DNA from: Spirochaetaceae bacterium
GTDB taxonomy: Bacteria > Spirochaetota > Spirochaetia > SZUA-6 > Bin103
Assembly (NCBI GenBank): GCA_028821475.1
Contig: JAPPGB010000072.1
Location: 1 to 54,313, forward strand
Length of the DNA stretch: 54,313 bases
Reading direction: 5' to 3'
A model generated the notes under the pieces. That model worked only from the letters and a program-made list of their open reading frames with translations, did not search any database and was not told where the DNA came from. Made by a program: the position numbers and the translations under genes. The stretch's first letter is position 1. Each line of letters starts with the position of its first letter. Shown here in pieces: positions 43,435 to 52,292 of this stretch.

Positions 43435-43629
43435 GTGGCGCGGATTCGGCGCGGCGGCTACATTTTTGTCACCTGGGTTTCCGACCACGCGCCGCGTCAT
43501 GTGCATGTCTATCGCGATGGACGACTGGCGGTAAAGTGGGACCTGGAGAACAGGGTAGCGATGAAGGGCAAGGCGACTCGGCGGATTCTGGATCTGATTG
43601 AGGAACTGCAGCGTGAGGGTGAGTTGTGA
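43435..43629 (+). CDS. DUF4160 domain protein
   Basis: 64 residues. YIFVTWVSDHAPRHVHVYRD followed by AVKWDLENR is the DUF4160 signature (R-H-V-H-V-Y and K-W-D-L-E). GTG 43435 is set by the promoter position. The stop overlaps the next gene's GTG (GTGA), a coupled pair. DUF4160 genes are commonly adjacent to DUF2442 genes; a toxin-antitoxin role has been proposed in annotation but I know of no firm mechanism. Confidence 0.85.
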   Translation: MARIRRGGYIFVTWVSDHAPRHVHVYRDGRLAVKWDLENRVAMKGKATRRILDLIEELQREGEL

Positions 43630-44135
43630 AGATTCGTACGGTGACTTTCAACAACCACAAGAAGTCGTTCGAGGTCGCGACGGACTCGGAGTCCTTTCTG
43701 TTCCCGTACGTCAAGACCGACCCCGCTCCCGCGCCCGGAGACCTCGTGGTCCAGGCCCGCGTTGACGACGAACTGGCTCAGGAGGCATTCGTCTTCACCG
43801 TGAAATCCGGGCGAGAGACCACGGTCCACATCGAGCAGGTTCTGGAATTCAACCAGGATCCGAGCTACCTGCGCGATCTGTTGCTGTACAAGCTCACGCT
43901 CGAGGCGCAGCGTAGAGTGACCGCGACGGCCGTCTCGAAGCGGGAAATCATCCGGCGACTCGGAACCTCGCCAGCTCAACTCTATCGATTGCTGGATCAG
44001 ACCAACTACCGCAAGTCCGTTGATCAGGTACTGCGCCTCCTTCACGTCCTGGAGTGCGATGTCGACGTCGTCGTGCGCGACAAGGCGCGCAAGGCATCCG
44101 CGGACGCCCGCACGATCCCTGCGCGCGTTCGTTGA
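43626..44135 (+). CDS. DUF2442-like protein with C-terminal helix-turn-helix
   Basis: 169 residues. The N-terminal 75 residues (VTFNNHKKSFEVATDSESFL, then PYVKTDPAPAPGD) resemble DUF2442, though weakly. The C-terminal part is an HTH: VSKREIIRRLGTSPAQLYRL followed by YRKSVDQVLRLLHVL, similar to XRE-type DNA-binding domains. GTG 43626 overlaps the DUF4160 stop. It is a likely autoregulator of the pair. A DUF2442 domain fused to HTH would be the larger antitoxin-like partner. Confidence 0.72.
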   Translation: MKIRTVTFNNHKKSFEVATDSESFLFPYVKTDPAPAPGDLVVQARVDDELAQEAFVFTVKSGRETTVHIEQVLEFNQDPSYLRDLLLYKLTLEAQRRVTATAVSKREIIRRLGTSPAQLYRLLDQTNYRKSVDQVLRLLHVLECDVDVVVRDKARKASADARTIPARVR

Positions 44136-44161
44136 CGGCGGAATTTGCCGGCTGCTACATT
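44132..44161 (+). promoter_or_regulatory. Leaderless promoter of the pentonate operon
   Basis: TTGACG (44132-44137), 18 bases, TACATT (44156-44161) preceded by TG, then 8 bases to ATG 44170 with no Shine-Dalgarno. The -35 overlaps the stop of the upstream HTH gene. Confidence 0.58.
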
Positions 44162-44169
44162 CGCGGGCG

Positions 44170-44994
44170 ATGTTACTGTACCGCACGCAGCGCGGCGTCG
44201 TGGCCGCCGCCGAAGACCGATTCGTACTGCTGGCCGAGGGTTGGGACACCGTGGTCGGGCCGCCCGGCCTGCCTGACAGGATCGCCGCGCTGACGGCGCA
44301 CGGAACGGCGCTCGATGCGTTCGATCCCGCCGATGCCCTGGTGCCGCTGGTGTCGCAGGAGGTGTGGGCAGCCGGGGTCACCTACTACCGCAGCCGCGAC
44401 GCGCGCATGGCGGAGTCGGAGCAGGCCGGCGGCGACAGCTTCTACGACCGCGTGTACAGCGCGCCGCGCCCGGAGCTGTTCTTCAAGGGCAGCGCGCGCA
44501 CGGCGGTGGGCAGCGGCGGGCAGATCGCCATCCGTTCCGACGCCGGCTGGAACGTACCGGAACCGGAGCTGGTGCTGCTCGCCGACGCGAGCGGTGCGCT
44601 GATCGGCTGCACCATCGGCAATGACGTCAGCTCGCGCGACATCGAGGGCGAGAATCCGCTCTACCTGCCGCAGGCCAAGGTGTACGACGCCAGTTGCGCC
44701 CTCGGACCGGCGCTGCTGGTGGGCGCCGACCCGCTGCCGGCGAGCACCGAGATCAGCCTGCAGATCAGCCGCGCCGGGGCGGTGGTGTTCACCGGCAGCA
44801 CCACCCTCGCCGAGCTCAAGCGCACGCCGGAGGAGCTGCTCGGCTACCTGTACCGCGACAACAGCTTCCCGCACGGCTGCTACTTGATGACCGGCACCGG
44901 CATCGTGCCCCCGGACGGCTTCACCCTCGCCTCCGGCGACACGGTGGACATTACCATCCCCGCGATCGGCACCCTCACCAACGAGGTCCGCTGA
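44170..44994 (+). CDS. FAH-family enzyme, probable 2-keto-3-deoxy-pentonate dehydratase
   Basis: 274 residues. The metal site EPELVLLADASG (E-x-E) and NDVSSRDIEGENPLYLPQAK fit the KdaD/XylX-like branch that dehydrates 2-keto-3-deoxy sugar acids; GTGIVPPDGFTLASGD closes the fold. It directly abuts the YjhG-type dehydratase gene (stop at 44994, ATG at 44995), which makes the substrate. Together they form steps two and three of the Weimberg (oxidative pentose) route. A leaderless promoter precedes it. Confidence 0.85.
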   Translation: MLLYRTQRGVVAAAEDRFVLLAEGWDTVVGPPGLPDRIAALTAHGTALDAFDPADALVPLVSQEVWAAGVTYYRSRDARMAESEQAGGDSFYDRVYSAPRPELFFKGSARTAVGSGGQIAIRSDAGWNVPEPELVLLADASGALIGCTIGNDVSSRDIEGENPLYLPQAKVYDASCALGPALLVGADPLPASTEISLQISRAGAVVFTGSTTLAELKRTPEELLGYLYRDNSFPHGCYLMTGTGIVPPDGFTLASGDTVDITIPAIGTLTNEVR

Positions 44995-47076
44995 ATGCCA
45001 GTGAGTACTACCGGCCAGACACGCGACACCGACACCCCCCCACGCCGCGACCCGCGCGGCCCCAATCGGGAGCCGCCGCTGCGCGTGGCCGGAGGCGACG
45101 AGATTCTCGGCTTTGAAGGGCTCAGCGGCCCCGAGACGGGGCTGCGCACGATGGGAACGGCGCCGGAGGGGGCGCTGCCGATCACCGCAGAGATGCTGCG
45201 CGAGGAGCCGAGCGGCAACCTGTTCGGGCTTACCCACAACGTGGCGATGGGCTGGCAGCCGGCGGAGACCACCCAGCCGGCGTTCATGATCCTCAGCACG
45301 CAGGGCGGCGTGCGCGCGCCGGACGGGTCGCCGATCGCGCTCGGCTTGCACACCGGCCACTGGGAGGTGGGCCTGCTGGTGCAGGCGGCCGCCGACGCCC
45401 TGCGCGACTGTGGCTGCATCCCGTTCGCGGCGTTCTGCACCGACCCGTGCGACGGCCGCTCGCAGGGCACGCCCGGCATGTTCGACAGCCTGCCCTACCG
45501 CAACGACGCGGCCGTGGTGCTGCGCCGCCTGGCGCGCTCGCTGCCGACGCGCAGCGGCGTGCTGGGGGTGGCCACCTGCGACAAGGGGCTGCCGGCGATG
45601 CTGCTGGCGGTGGCCGGCCTGCGCGGCGAGCCGGGCGTGATCGTGCCCGGCGGCGTCACCCTGCCGGCGCCCGACTCCGAGGACACCGGCCTGGTACAGA
45701 CCATCGGCGCCCGCTTCGCGCACGGGCTGATCAGCCTGGAGCACGCCCAGACCATGGGCTGCCGGGCGTGCGGCAGCCCCGGCGGCGGCTGCCAGTTCCT
45801 GGGCACCGCGGCCACCGCGCAGGTGGTGGCGGAGGGGCTCGGCCTGTCTCTGCCGCACGCCGCCCTGGCGCCCTCCGGCGAGCCGTCGTGGCTGGACATG
45901 GCGCGCCGCTCCGCGCTGGCGCTGGTGGCCCTGGCCGACGCCGGGCTGCGCACCGGCGACCTGCTCACGCAGCAGGCGCTGGACAACGCCATGGTCGTGT
46001 ACGCCGCGTTCGGCGGCTCCACCAACCTGCTGCTGCACCTGCCCGCCGTGGCGCACGCCGCCGGCCTGCCCATCCCCACGGTGCAGGACTGGGCGCGCGT
46101 CAACCGCAGCACCCCGCGGCTGGTGGACGCGCTGCCCAACGGTCCGGTCGGCCACCCCACCATCCACGTGTTCGCCGCCGGCGGCGTGCCGGAGGTAATG
46201 CTGCACCTGCGCCGCGCCGGCCTGCTGCACACCGGCGTGCGGACGGTTACGGGCCGCACCGTGGGCGAGGTGCTCGACGGCTGGCAGGACAGCCCGCGCC
46301 GCGCCGCCGCGCACGCCGCCTGCACCGCCGACGGGGTGGCCCCCGAGCAGGTGATCATGGACCCGGACGACGCCCGCGCACGCGGCCTGACCAGCACCGT
46401 GGTGTTCCCGGTCGGCAACCTGGCCCCGGAGGGCTCGGTAATCAAGGCCACCGCCATCGACCCGAGCGTGGTGGACGAGGCCGGCGTCTACACCCACCGC
46501 GGCGCGGCGCGCGTGTTCACCAGCGAGGCGGCCGCCATCGCCGCCATCAAGGGCTCTCCCGGCGTCACCCCGGTCAAGGCGCACGACATCGTGGTGGTGA
46601 TGGGCATCGGCCCGGCCGGCACCGGCATGGAGGAGATCTACCAGATCACCTCGGCGCTCAAGTTCCTGCCCTGGGGCAAGACCGTGTCGGTGCTCACCGA
46701 CGCGCGCTTCTCCGGCGTGTCCACCGGCGCCTGCATCGGTCACATCGGCCCGGAGGCGCTCGCCGGCGGCCCGCTCGGCAAGCTGCGCGACGGCGACCTG
46801 ATCGAGATCGTGGTGGACCGCACCGGCCTGGAAGGCCGCGTCGACCTGGCCGGCACCGCCGACGGTCCGCTGGAGCCGGCCGCGGCGGCGGCGCTGCTGC
46901 AACGGCGCACCGCCCACCCGGGCCTGGCCGCCAACGCCGCGCTGCCCGACGACACCCGCCTGTGGGCCGCCCTGCAGGCGGCCAGCGGCGGCACCTGGCG
47001 CGGCGCCGTATACGACGTCGACCGCATCGTCGCCGCCCTGCAGCCAAACGGAAGCAGCCGCACACAAGCGCCATGA
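44995..47076 (+). CDS. yjhG: D-xylonate dehydratase, YjhG/YagF family (IlvD/Edd superfamily)
   Basis: 693 residues, similar end to end to E. coli YjhG (about 655). Iron-sulfur cysteines are visible in SDPCDGR-equivalent [21 protein letters not shown] and [36 protein letters not shown] and [20 protein letters not shown] are family hallmarks. It dehydrates D-xylonate (or a related pentonate) to 2-keto-3-deoxy-pentonate. It carries a 60-residue N-terminal extension. It is in an operon with the upstream FAH enzyme. Other Weimberg steps (xylose dehydrogenase, semialdehyde dehydrogenase) could be the 32713 and 4913 genes, but they are distant. Confidence 0.92.
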   Translation: MPVSTTGQTRDTDTPPRRDPRGPNREPPLRVAGGDEILGFEGLSGPETGLRTMGTAPEGALPITAEMLREEPSGNLFGLTHNVAMGWQPAETTQPAFMILSTQGGVRAPDGSPIALGLHTGHWEVGLLVQAAADALRDCGCIPFAAFCTDPCDGRSQGTPGMFDSLPYRNDAAVVLRRLARSLPTRSGVLGVATCDKGLPAMLLAVAGLRGEPGVIVPGGVTLPAPDSEDTGLVQTIGARFAHGLISLEHAQTMGCRACGSPGGGCQFLGTAATAQVVAEGLGLSLPHAALAPSGEPSWLDMARRSALALVALADAGLRTGDLLTQQALDNAMVVYAAFGGSTNLLLHLPAVAHAAGLPIPTVQDWARVNRSTPRLVDALPNGPVGHPTIHVFAAGGVPEVMLHLRRAGLLHTGVRTVTGRTVGEVLDGWQDSPRRAAAHAACTADGVAPEQVIMDPDDARARGLTSTVVFPVGNLAPEGSVIKATAIDPSVVDEAGVYTHRGAARVFTSEAAAIAAIKGSPGVTPVKAHDIVVVMGIGPAGTGMEEIYQITSALKFLPWGKTVSVLTDARFSGVSTGACIGHIGPEALAGGPLGKLRDGDLIEIVVDRTGLEGRVDLAGTADGPLEPAAAAALLQRRTAHPGLAANAALPDDTRLWAALQAASGGTWRGAVYDVDRIVAALQPNGSSRTQAP

Positions 47077-47176
47077 CGGCCTGATCAGTTGCCGCGCCCT
47101 GCATGCCCGGCTGCCAGGTAGTCGAGCCGGCCGTGGCGGCGCGGCACCGCAGCCCTGCGTCTGGCGGGCCGGCTCC

Positions 47177-47467
47177 TCAGGAGGACAGGTTGGCGGCGGT
47201 GATGTCGAAGTGGCTCCAGTGCCGCGCAACGCGGCTGCCGCTGATTTTCAGGAGCTGCGGCGACTGATGACGCACGCCGTAGGCGTCCGCGACCCAGTTG
47301 GACAGCGGGCGCTGCTCGATCACGTTGACCCAGTACACCGGCCGGTCGAAGGAGTGGCGGCGCACCACCTCCGCCGCGGCCGCCGAAATCGGGCAGGCGG
47401 TGGAGTGCTTGTACACGTAGCAGTCGGCGGGAAGCTCCTCTCGGTCCATGGGAACGATGCTGGCCAT
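47177..47467 (-). CDS. ytxJ: YtxJ-like monothiol bacilliredoxin (DUF2847)
   Basis: 96 residues, thioredoxin-like fold. The active-site motif YKHSTACPIS holds a single cysteine plus the conserved histidine and serine; YWVNVIEQRPLSNWVADAYG and VRHQSPQLL follow as in YtxJ. Bacilliredoxins remove bacillithiol from proteins, so the presence suggests low-molecular-weight thiol chemistry. A TATAAT-like -10 (CATAAT, 47483-47478) lies inside the end of the preceding gene, 10 bases before ATG 47467; ATG 47449 is an alternative start. Confidence 0.85.
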   Translation of the reverse strand: MASIVPMDREELPADCYVYKHSTACPISAAAAEVVRRHSFDRPVYWVNVIEQRPLSNWVADAYGVRHQSPQLLKISGSRVARHWSHFDITAANLSS

Positions 47468-47474
47468 AGCGCCG

Positions 47475-47753
47475 TCAATTATGCCGCGTCCCGCGTGCCG
47501 CTGTCAGCCAATCGTGCTGACGGACACTCTCGAATTCGTTCTCCACGATCCGCTCGATGCGGTCCAACTCGTCCGAGTAGTCCCTGAGAGCGCCGAAATG
47601 CTTCATCCAGGGCTTCCTTGATTGCGCGTCCACGTGGCGCAGTCTCTCGACAACTGCTTCCGTGAAGAACTGACGGAGCGACTCTCCTCGGGAGGCCGCG
47701 CTGACCTTCACTTCGCGGAACAGCCGATCCGGAATCTCGATCATCGTCTTCAC
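47475..47753 (-). CDS. Ribbon-helix-helix antitoxin-like protein without toxin
   Basis: 92 residues. KTMIEIPDRLFREVKVSAAS is the ribbon-helix-helix start common to VapB/RelB-type antitoxins; the rest (FFTEAVVERLRHVDAQSR) is helical. GTG 47753 is selected because family members begin MKT-x-I-E-I-P; ATG 47744 is possible. No PIN or RelE gene follows; the stop lies 8 bases from the YtxJ start. Its final codons carry the YtxJ -10 hexamer. Probably an orphan or solitary regulator. Confidence 0.72.
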   Translation of the reverse strand: MKTMIEIPDRLFREVKVSAASRGESLRQFFTEAVVERLRHVDAQSRKPWMKHFGALRDYSDELDRIERIVENEFESVRQHDWLTAARGTRHN

Positions 47754-47842
47754 CAGACCACCATGCGCCAATAAATATGGGTTGTCTACCACGGAGCTGG
47801 CGCGGCTGTCGTTGCGACACCGCCTGCCAACGGTCGGTGCGT

Positions 47843-48853
47843 TCAGCCGCCGTCGTATTCGTCGGGGGTGATGGTGAGGTGGCGCACGCCGGCGCGGCGC
47901 AGCACGGTCACCGGCGTCGGCTGCCCCACCGCCCGGTCGTCGAGCAGCTTGTCGAGCTGGTCGATTGCGGAGATCGGACGATCTCCGAAGGCAATGATCA
48001 CGTCGCCGCGCAGCAGCCCGGCACGACCCGCCGGCCCGCGCACCATGACTGACTCCACCATCACCCCGGTCTCGACGCGCAGCTTCAGGTGGCGCACCAC
48101 CTGCCGGGAAAGGGCGACGTTGTGCCCGCCGATGCCGATGTAGCTGCGCCGCACGCGGCCTTCGCGCATCAGGTACATGCTCACGTACTTGGCCGTGTTG
48201 ATGGCGGTGGCGAAACAGATGCCCTGCGCCGGCACGATGGCCGCCGTGTTGACGCCCACCACCTCGCCGTAGGAGGTAACCAGCGGGCCGCCCGAGTTGC
48301 CGGGGTTGAGCGGGGCGTCGGTCTGGATCACGTCGTTCACCTGGCGCCCGGCCCCGGACCGCAGCGTGCGGCCCATGGCGCTCACCACGCCCGCGGTCAC
48401 CGTGTACTGGAACCCGTACGGGTTGCCGATGGCGACCACCAGTTGACCCACGCGGATCGCCGAGGAGTCGCCGAGCGGCGCCGCCACCAGGTCGTCGCCG
48501 GAGATCCGCACCACCGCAAGGTCGGTCTCCGGGTCCGCGCCGACGAGGTGCGCCTCGAACTGGCGCCCATCCGCCAGCGTGGCGGTCAGCGACTCGGCGT
48601 CGGCCACCACGTGGCTGTTGGTGAGGATGAAGCCGTCGGGCGTGAAGATGAATCCGGAGGCGGCGCCGTCCGCGGTATCGAGGTTGACCACCGCCGGCGA
48701 CACCGCGTCGACCGCCTCGATCACGGCGCGCGAGTACGGATCAAGCCGCGGGTCGGCGGCGCCGCCCGCCTCCACGCCCACGCCGCCATGATCGGGCGCC
48801 GCGTAGCGCGAGCCGAGGGCGTTCAGGTACGGTTCCGGGCCGTGGCGCATCAT
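47843..48853 (-). CDS. HtrA/DegP-like serine protease with PDZ domain, no signal peptide
   Basis: 336 residues. The catalytic triad is visible: His in LTNSHVVADA, Asp in PETDLAVVRI and Ser in NPGNSGGPLV. The C-terminal 90 residues are a PDZ domain (RAGLLRGDVIIAFGDRPI). The N terminus (MMRHGPEPYLNALG) is not a signal peptide or membrane anchor, so it would act in the cytoplasm unless a start lies upstream. ATG 48853 or 48850. A TATAAT (48870-48865) is 11 bases before it. Divergent from the Ste24-type protease. Confidence 0.88.
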   Translation of the reverse strand: MMRHGPEPYLNALGSRYAAPDHGGVGVEAGGAADPRLDPYSRAVIEAVDAVSPAVVNLDTADGAASGFIFTPDGFILTNSHVVADAESLTATLADGRQFEAHLVGADPETDLAVVRISGDDLVAAPLGDSSAIRVGQLVVAIGNPYGFQYTVTAGVVSAMGRTLRSGAGRQVNDVIQTDAPLNPGNSGGPLVTSYGEVVGVNTAAIVPAQGICFATAINTAKYVSMYLMREGRVRRSYIGIGGHNVALSRQVVRHLKLRVETGVMVESVMVRGPAGRAGLLRGDVIIAFGDRPISAIDQLDKLLDDRAVGQPTPVTVLRRAGVRHLTITPDEYDGG

Positions 48854-48900
48854 CCTGCCGCCGAATTATAGAATATACTTGTTGCCAACGTGGCACTTGC

Positions 48901-50283
48901 ATGGAACCGTGGCCCGCGGCCGAGACCGACTCGCGCCGCGCGGGCTGCCAGGGCCGGCTGATGGACGCCGGCGCCATTCTGCTGCTGTGGATCGTCCTGT
49001 ACCTGGTGCAGCAGGGCAGCGAGACGCTGCTCACCCTGCTCAACCTGCGCCACGGCGCCCGCCACCCGCGGCCGCCAGCAGAGTTGGAGGAGGTGCTCGA
49101 CGCCGCCACCGTGGCACGCATGCGCGAATATCAGCTTGCGCGCAGCCGCCTCGGCCTGGTGCGCCGCGCGCTGCTCGTCGCCGTCACGCTGGCGGTGGTG
49201 GCCGGCGGCGCCCTCGGCGTGCTCGACCGCGCGCTCGCCGGCTGGCTGGCGGCGAACGGCATCGCCTCGCCGCTGCTGGCCGGGGCCGCCTTCGTGGTGC
49301 TGCTGGCGGTGGCGAGCATGCTCCTGACGCTCGGCCTGCGCCTGTACGGCCAGTTCGTGATCGAGGCCCGGTTCGGCTTCAACCGCATGACGATGGCCAC
49401 CTTCTTCCTGGACCAGCTCAAGAGCCTGCTGCTCACGCTGATCCTCGGCGTACCGCTGCTGCTCGGGCTGTTCTGGTTCATGGCCGAAACCGGCAGGCAC
49501 TGGTGGATCTGGGCGTTCTGCTTCGTGGCCGCGTTCCAACTGCTGGTCAACTACCTGTACCAGCCGCTCATCGCGCCGCTGTTCAACAAGTTCCAGCCGC
49601 TCGCCGAGGGCACGCTCAAGCAGCGCCTGGTGGCGCTGGCGGAGCGCCTCCGGTTCCGGGTCAAGTCGGTGCTGGTGATGGACGGCAGCCGGCGCTCGCA
49701 GCACAGCAACGCCTATTTCGCCGGCTTCGGCGGCGCCAAGCGCATCGTGCTGTTCGACACCCTGCTGGGGACGCTCGACGAGCCGCAGGTGGAGGCGGTG
49801 CTGGCGCACGAGATCGGCCACGAGAAGCGGCGCCACGTCCTCAAGCACGTCGCCCTGAGCCTGCTGCTCACCCTGCTCGGGCTGTGGCTGATCAGCGTGC
49901 TGCTGCACCAGCCGGCGCTGTTCGCGGCGTTCGGCTTCCACGCTGCCGGCGCCGGCGAGCCGAGCTCGCACGCGGCGCTGGTCATACTCTCGCTGCTGTC
50001 CGGCCCCGCCACCTTCTTCCTGCAGCCGGCCGCCAACGGCTGGATCCGGCGCCACGAGTACGAGGCGGACCGCTACGCCGCGCGCGCCACCGGCGGCGCC
50101 GGCGCCCTGGCCGGCGCCCTCATCACGCTCAGCCGCGACAACCTGAGCAATCCCCATCCGCACCCCTGGTACAGCGCCTACCACTACACCCACCCTACCC
50201 TGACCGAGCGGCTGCGCGCCCTGCACCGCTACGCCGCCACCCTTCCGGCCGGGCCGGAAGCGGCGCCGCCCCGGCCGGTGTAA
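48901..50283 (+). CDS. M48 family membrane metallopeptidase (Ste24/HtpX type)
   Basis: 460 residues. The zinc motif is LAHEIGHEKRRHV (HExxH) with the third ligand in YEADRYA. Several membrane helices precede it (IVLYLVQQGSETLLTLLNL, VVLLAVASMLLTLGL, LLTLILGVPLLLGLFWF), and the C-terminal HTHPTL-like YHYTHPTLTERLRAL is typical. Family role: proteolysis of membrane proteins or prenylated peptides and membrane quality control. ATG 48901 or 48961; the first membrane helix begins at 48964. It shares a 47-base divergent spacer with the HtrA-like gene. Confidence 0.9.
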   Translation: MEPWPAAETDSRRAGCQGRLMDAGAILLLWIVLYLVQQGSETLLTLLNLRHGARHPRPPAELEEVLDAATVARMREYQLARSRLGLVRRALLVAVTLAVVAGGALGVLDRALAGWLAANGIASPLLAGAAFVVLLAVASMLLTLGLRLYGQFVIEARFGFNRMTMATFFLDQLKSLLLTLILGVPLLLGLFWFMAETGRHWWIWAFCFVAAFQLLVNYLYQPLIAPLFNKFQPLAEGTLKQRLVALAERLRFRVKSVLVMDGSRRSQHSNAYFAGFGGAKRIVLFDTLLGTLDEPQVEAVLAHEIGHEKRRHVLKHVALSLLLTLLGLWLISVLLHQPALFAAFGFHAAGAGEPSSHAALVILSLLSGPATFFLQPAANGWIRRHEYEADRYAARATGGAGALAGALITLSRDNLSNPHPHPWYSAYHYTHPTLTERLRALHRYAATLPAGPEAAPPRPV

Positions 50284-50354
50284 CTTCGGCCGGGCGGGCG
50301 CGGTTTTCGGGGTAGTAGCCGGTATGGCATTCGTGTACCATGCCGGTCCCCACG

Positions 50355-50428
<74 letters not shown>

Positions 50429-50560
50429 ATAAGCGCGCTGTGCGTCAGCCGCCACACCCGGTTCGCGCGGTCTGCCGGCCCTCCTTGTGCTCCCGGCGCC
50501 CGCACCGCGCACCCGGACATCGCCTGGCGAGTTGGTATCGGCGGCGCGCGGGAGAGTGAC

Positions 50561-51262
50561 ATGGCAGTGGTAACCATTTCCCGGCAGCTCGGCAGCGGAG
50601 CCCGCGCCATCGGCATCCGGACCGCGGAACTGCTCGGCTACGACGTGGTCGACAAGGCGCTGATCACCGAGGTGGCGCGCGAGGCGCACGTCGATCCGGA
50701 AGAGGTGGCCGAAATCGACGAGGTGGAGGAGCCCGGCGTACGCGGCTTCCTGACTCGCTGGTTTACCATGGAGAGCGTGGCCAACGTGCCCTCGGCGTCG
50801 TCGCTGGTCGACCTGTCCTACCACGGCCCGGGCGGCATCTTCGTGCCGCCCTCCGACCCCGACATCGGCGAGGAGGTGCACTTCCTCGACCGCCAGCAAT
50901 ACCACCGGCTCATTCAACAGACCATTCGCCGGCTCGGCGAGCGCGGCCGGGTGATCGTCGTCGGGCGCGGCGGCATGGTGCTGCTACGCGACTTCTCCGA
51001 CGTGCTGCGCGTGCGCATCGTCGCCTCCGAGGAGAGCCGCGCCGAGCGCTACGCGGGCGAGGAGGGCATCACGTTCCGCGAGGCGCTGCACCAGGTGCGC
51101 ACCAGCGACCGGCGGCGGTCCGCGTTCGTGTCGCGCAACTACCACGTCAACTGGGACGACACCGCGCTCTACCACATGGTGATCAACTCCGAGCACACCT
51201 CCACCTTCATGGCGGCCTCCGCCATCGCCTCGGCGGTCGGCGCCATGAAGCCGGCCACCTGA
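50561..51262 (+). CDS. Cytidylate kinase-like family protein (PF13189)
   Basis: 233 residues. VVTISRQLGSGARAIGIRTA is the degenerate P-loop start of this family (SRQxGSGG-type), followed by YDVVDKALI and later VIVVGRGGMVLL and VRIVASEESRAERY. Members are P-loop kinases of uncertain substrate, distinct from Cmk. GGGAGA precedes ATG 50561, which follows the tRNA by 132 bases. Confidence 0.86.
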   Translation: MAVVTISRQLGSGARAIGIRTAELLGYDVVDKALITEVAREAHVDPEEVAEIDEVEEPGVRGFLTRWFTMESVANVPSASSLVDLSYHGPGGIFVPPSDPDIGEEVHFLDRQQYHRLIQQTIRRLGERGRVIVVGRGGMVLLRDFSDVLRVRIVASEESRAERYAGEEGITFREALHQVRTSDRRRSAFVSRNYHVNWDDTALYHMVINSEHTSTFMAASAIASAVGAMKPAT

Positions 51263-51329
51263 CCTGCCGCCGGTACCCGAGCCGCCGGTCGCCCGCGGCG
51301 TGGCTGCGGCGGCGGCTTTCCGGTAGCGT

Positions 51330-52268
51330 ATGGACATGGCTGCGGGTGAACACTCCACGGAGCCGTTGCGCGTACTCGTCTCCGGCGCGTCGGGATTGAT
51401 CGGCCGTGCCGTCGCCGAGTCGCTGGCAAGCGGCGGCCACCAGGTGGTGCGCCTAGTGCGACGGCCGCCGGCGTCTCCGGCCGAAATCGCCTGGGATCCA
51501 GCCGCCGGCCAGCTCGACGCGGACGGGCTCGACGGGTTCGATGCGGTGATCCACCTGTCCGGTGAGAATATCGGCGCCGGCCGCTGGACCGCGGCGCGTC
51601 GGCAGCGCATCCGCGACAGCCGCGTTGCGTCGACCGCCCTGCTGTGCGGCGCGCTCGCGTCGCTTCGCCGCCCGCCCGCGGTGCTGGTGTGTGCGTCGGC
51701 GATTGGGTACTACGGCACCGGCGACGGTCCGGCCGACGAGGCGGCACCGGCCGGTATCGGCTTCCTGAGCGAGGTGACGGCCGCGTGGGAGCAGGCCGCC
51801 GAGCCGGCACGGGCGGCCGGCATCCGCGTTGCACACGCCCGGCTCGGTCCGGTGCTCAGCAAGGAGGCGGGCATGCTGAAACGGCTGCTGCCGATATTCC
51901 GGCTCGGGGCCGGCGGCGTGGTCGGCAGCGGCCGCCAGGTGATGAGCTGGATCGGGCTGGCTGACGCGGTCGGCGCGTTCGGCTTTCTGATGACCTGCGA
52001 CCGGGCGCACGGCCCCTTCAACCTGGTAGCGCCCGAGCCGGCCACCAACCGCGAGTTCACGCGCACGCTGGCCGCCGTTGTGCGCCGCCCGGCGTTCGCG
52101 CCCGTTCCCGGCATCGCCATCCGGCTGCTGTTCGGCGAGATGGGCGACCAGCTCATCCTCAAGGGCAAGGCGGTGGTGCCGGCACGCCTCACCGAACTCG
52201 GCTTCCGCTGGCTGGAACCGACCCTGGAGGGTGCCTTGCGCCGCGAGCTCGACTTACCCGCGGGGTGA
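51330..52268 (+). CDS. TIGR01777 family NAD(P)-binding epimerase-like protein (YfcH/SulA type)
   Basis: 312 residues. The Rossmann motif is VLVSGASGLIGRAVAESL; DAVIHLSGENIGAGRWT and ASAIGYYGTGDG are hallmarks of TIGR01777 extended SDR proteins. MSWIGLADAVGAF and LVAPEPATNREFTRTLA follow as in YfcH. Its function in cells is unknown; the plant homologue affects chloroplast division. ATG 51330 abuts a -10-like TAGCGT (51324-51329), so ATG 51336 may be the true, leaderless start. Confidence 0.88.
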   Translation: MDMAAGEHSTEPLRVLVSGASGLIGRAVAESLASGGHQVVRLVRRPPASPAEIAWDPAAGQLDADGLDGFDAVIHLSGENIGAGRWTAARRQRIRDSRVASTALLCGALASLRRPPAVLVCASAIGYYGTGDGPADEAAPAGIGFLSEVTAAWEQAAEPARAAGIRVAHARLGPVLSKEAGMLKRLLPIFRLGAGGVVGSGRQVMSWIGLADAVGAFGFLMTCDRAHGPFNLVAPEPATNREFTRTLAAVVRRPAFAPVPGIAIRLLFGEMGDQLILKGKAVVPARLTELGFRWLEPTLEGALRRELDLPAG

Positions 52269-52292
52269 GTCCGATGCCGGCCGGCGGCGCGG

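Noticed and set aside
44173-47229. Minus-strand frame of 1018 codons opposite the pentonate genes
   Set aside because: An antisense shadow of YjhG; low-complexity Gly/Ala/Arg/His protein with no domain.
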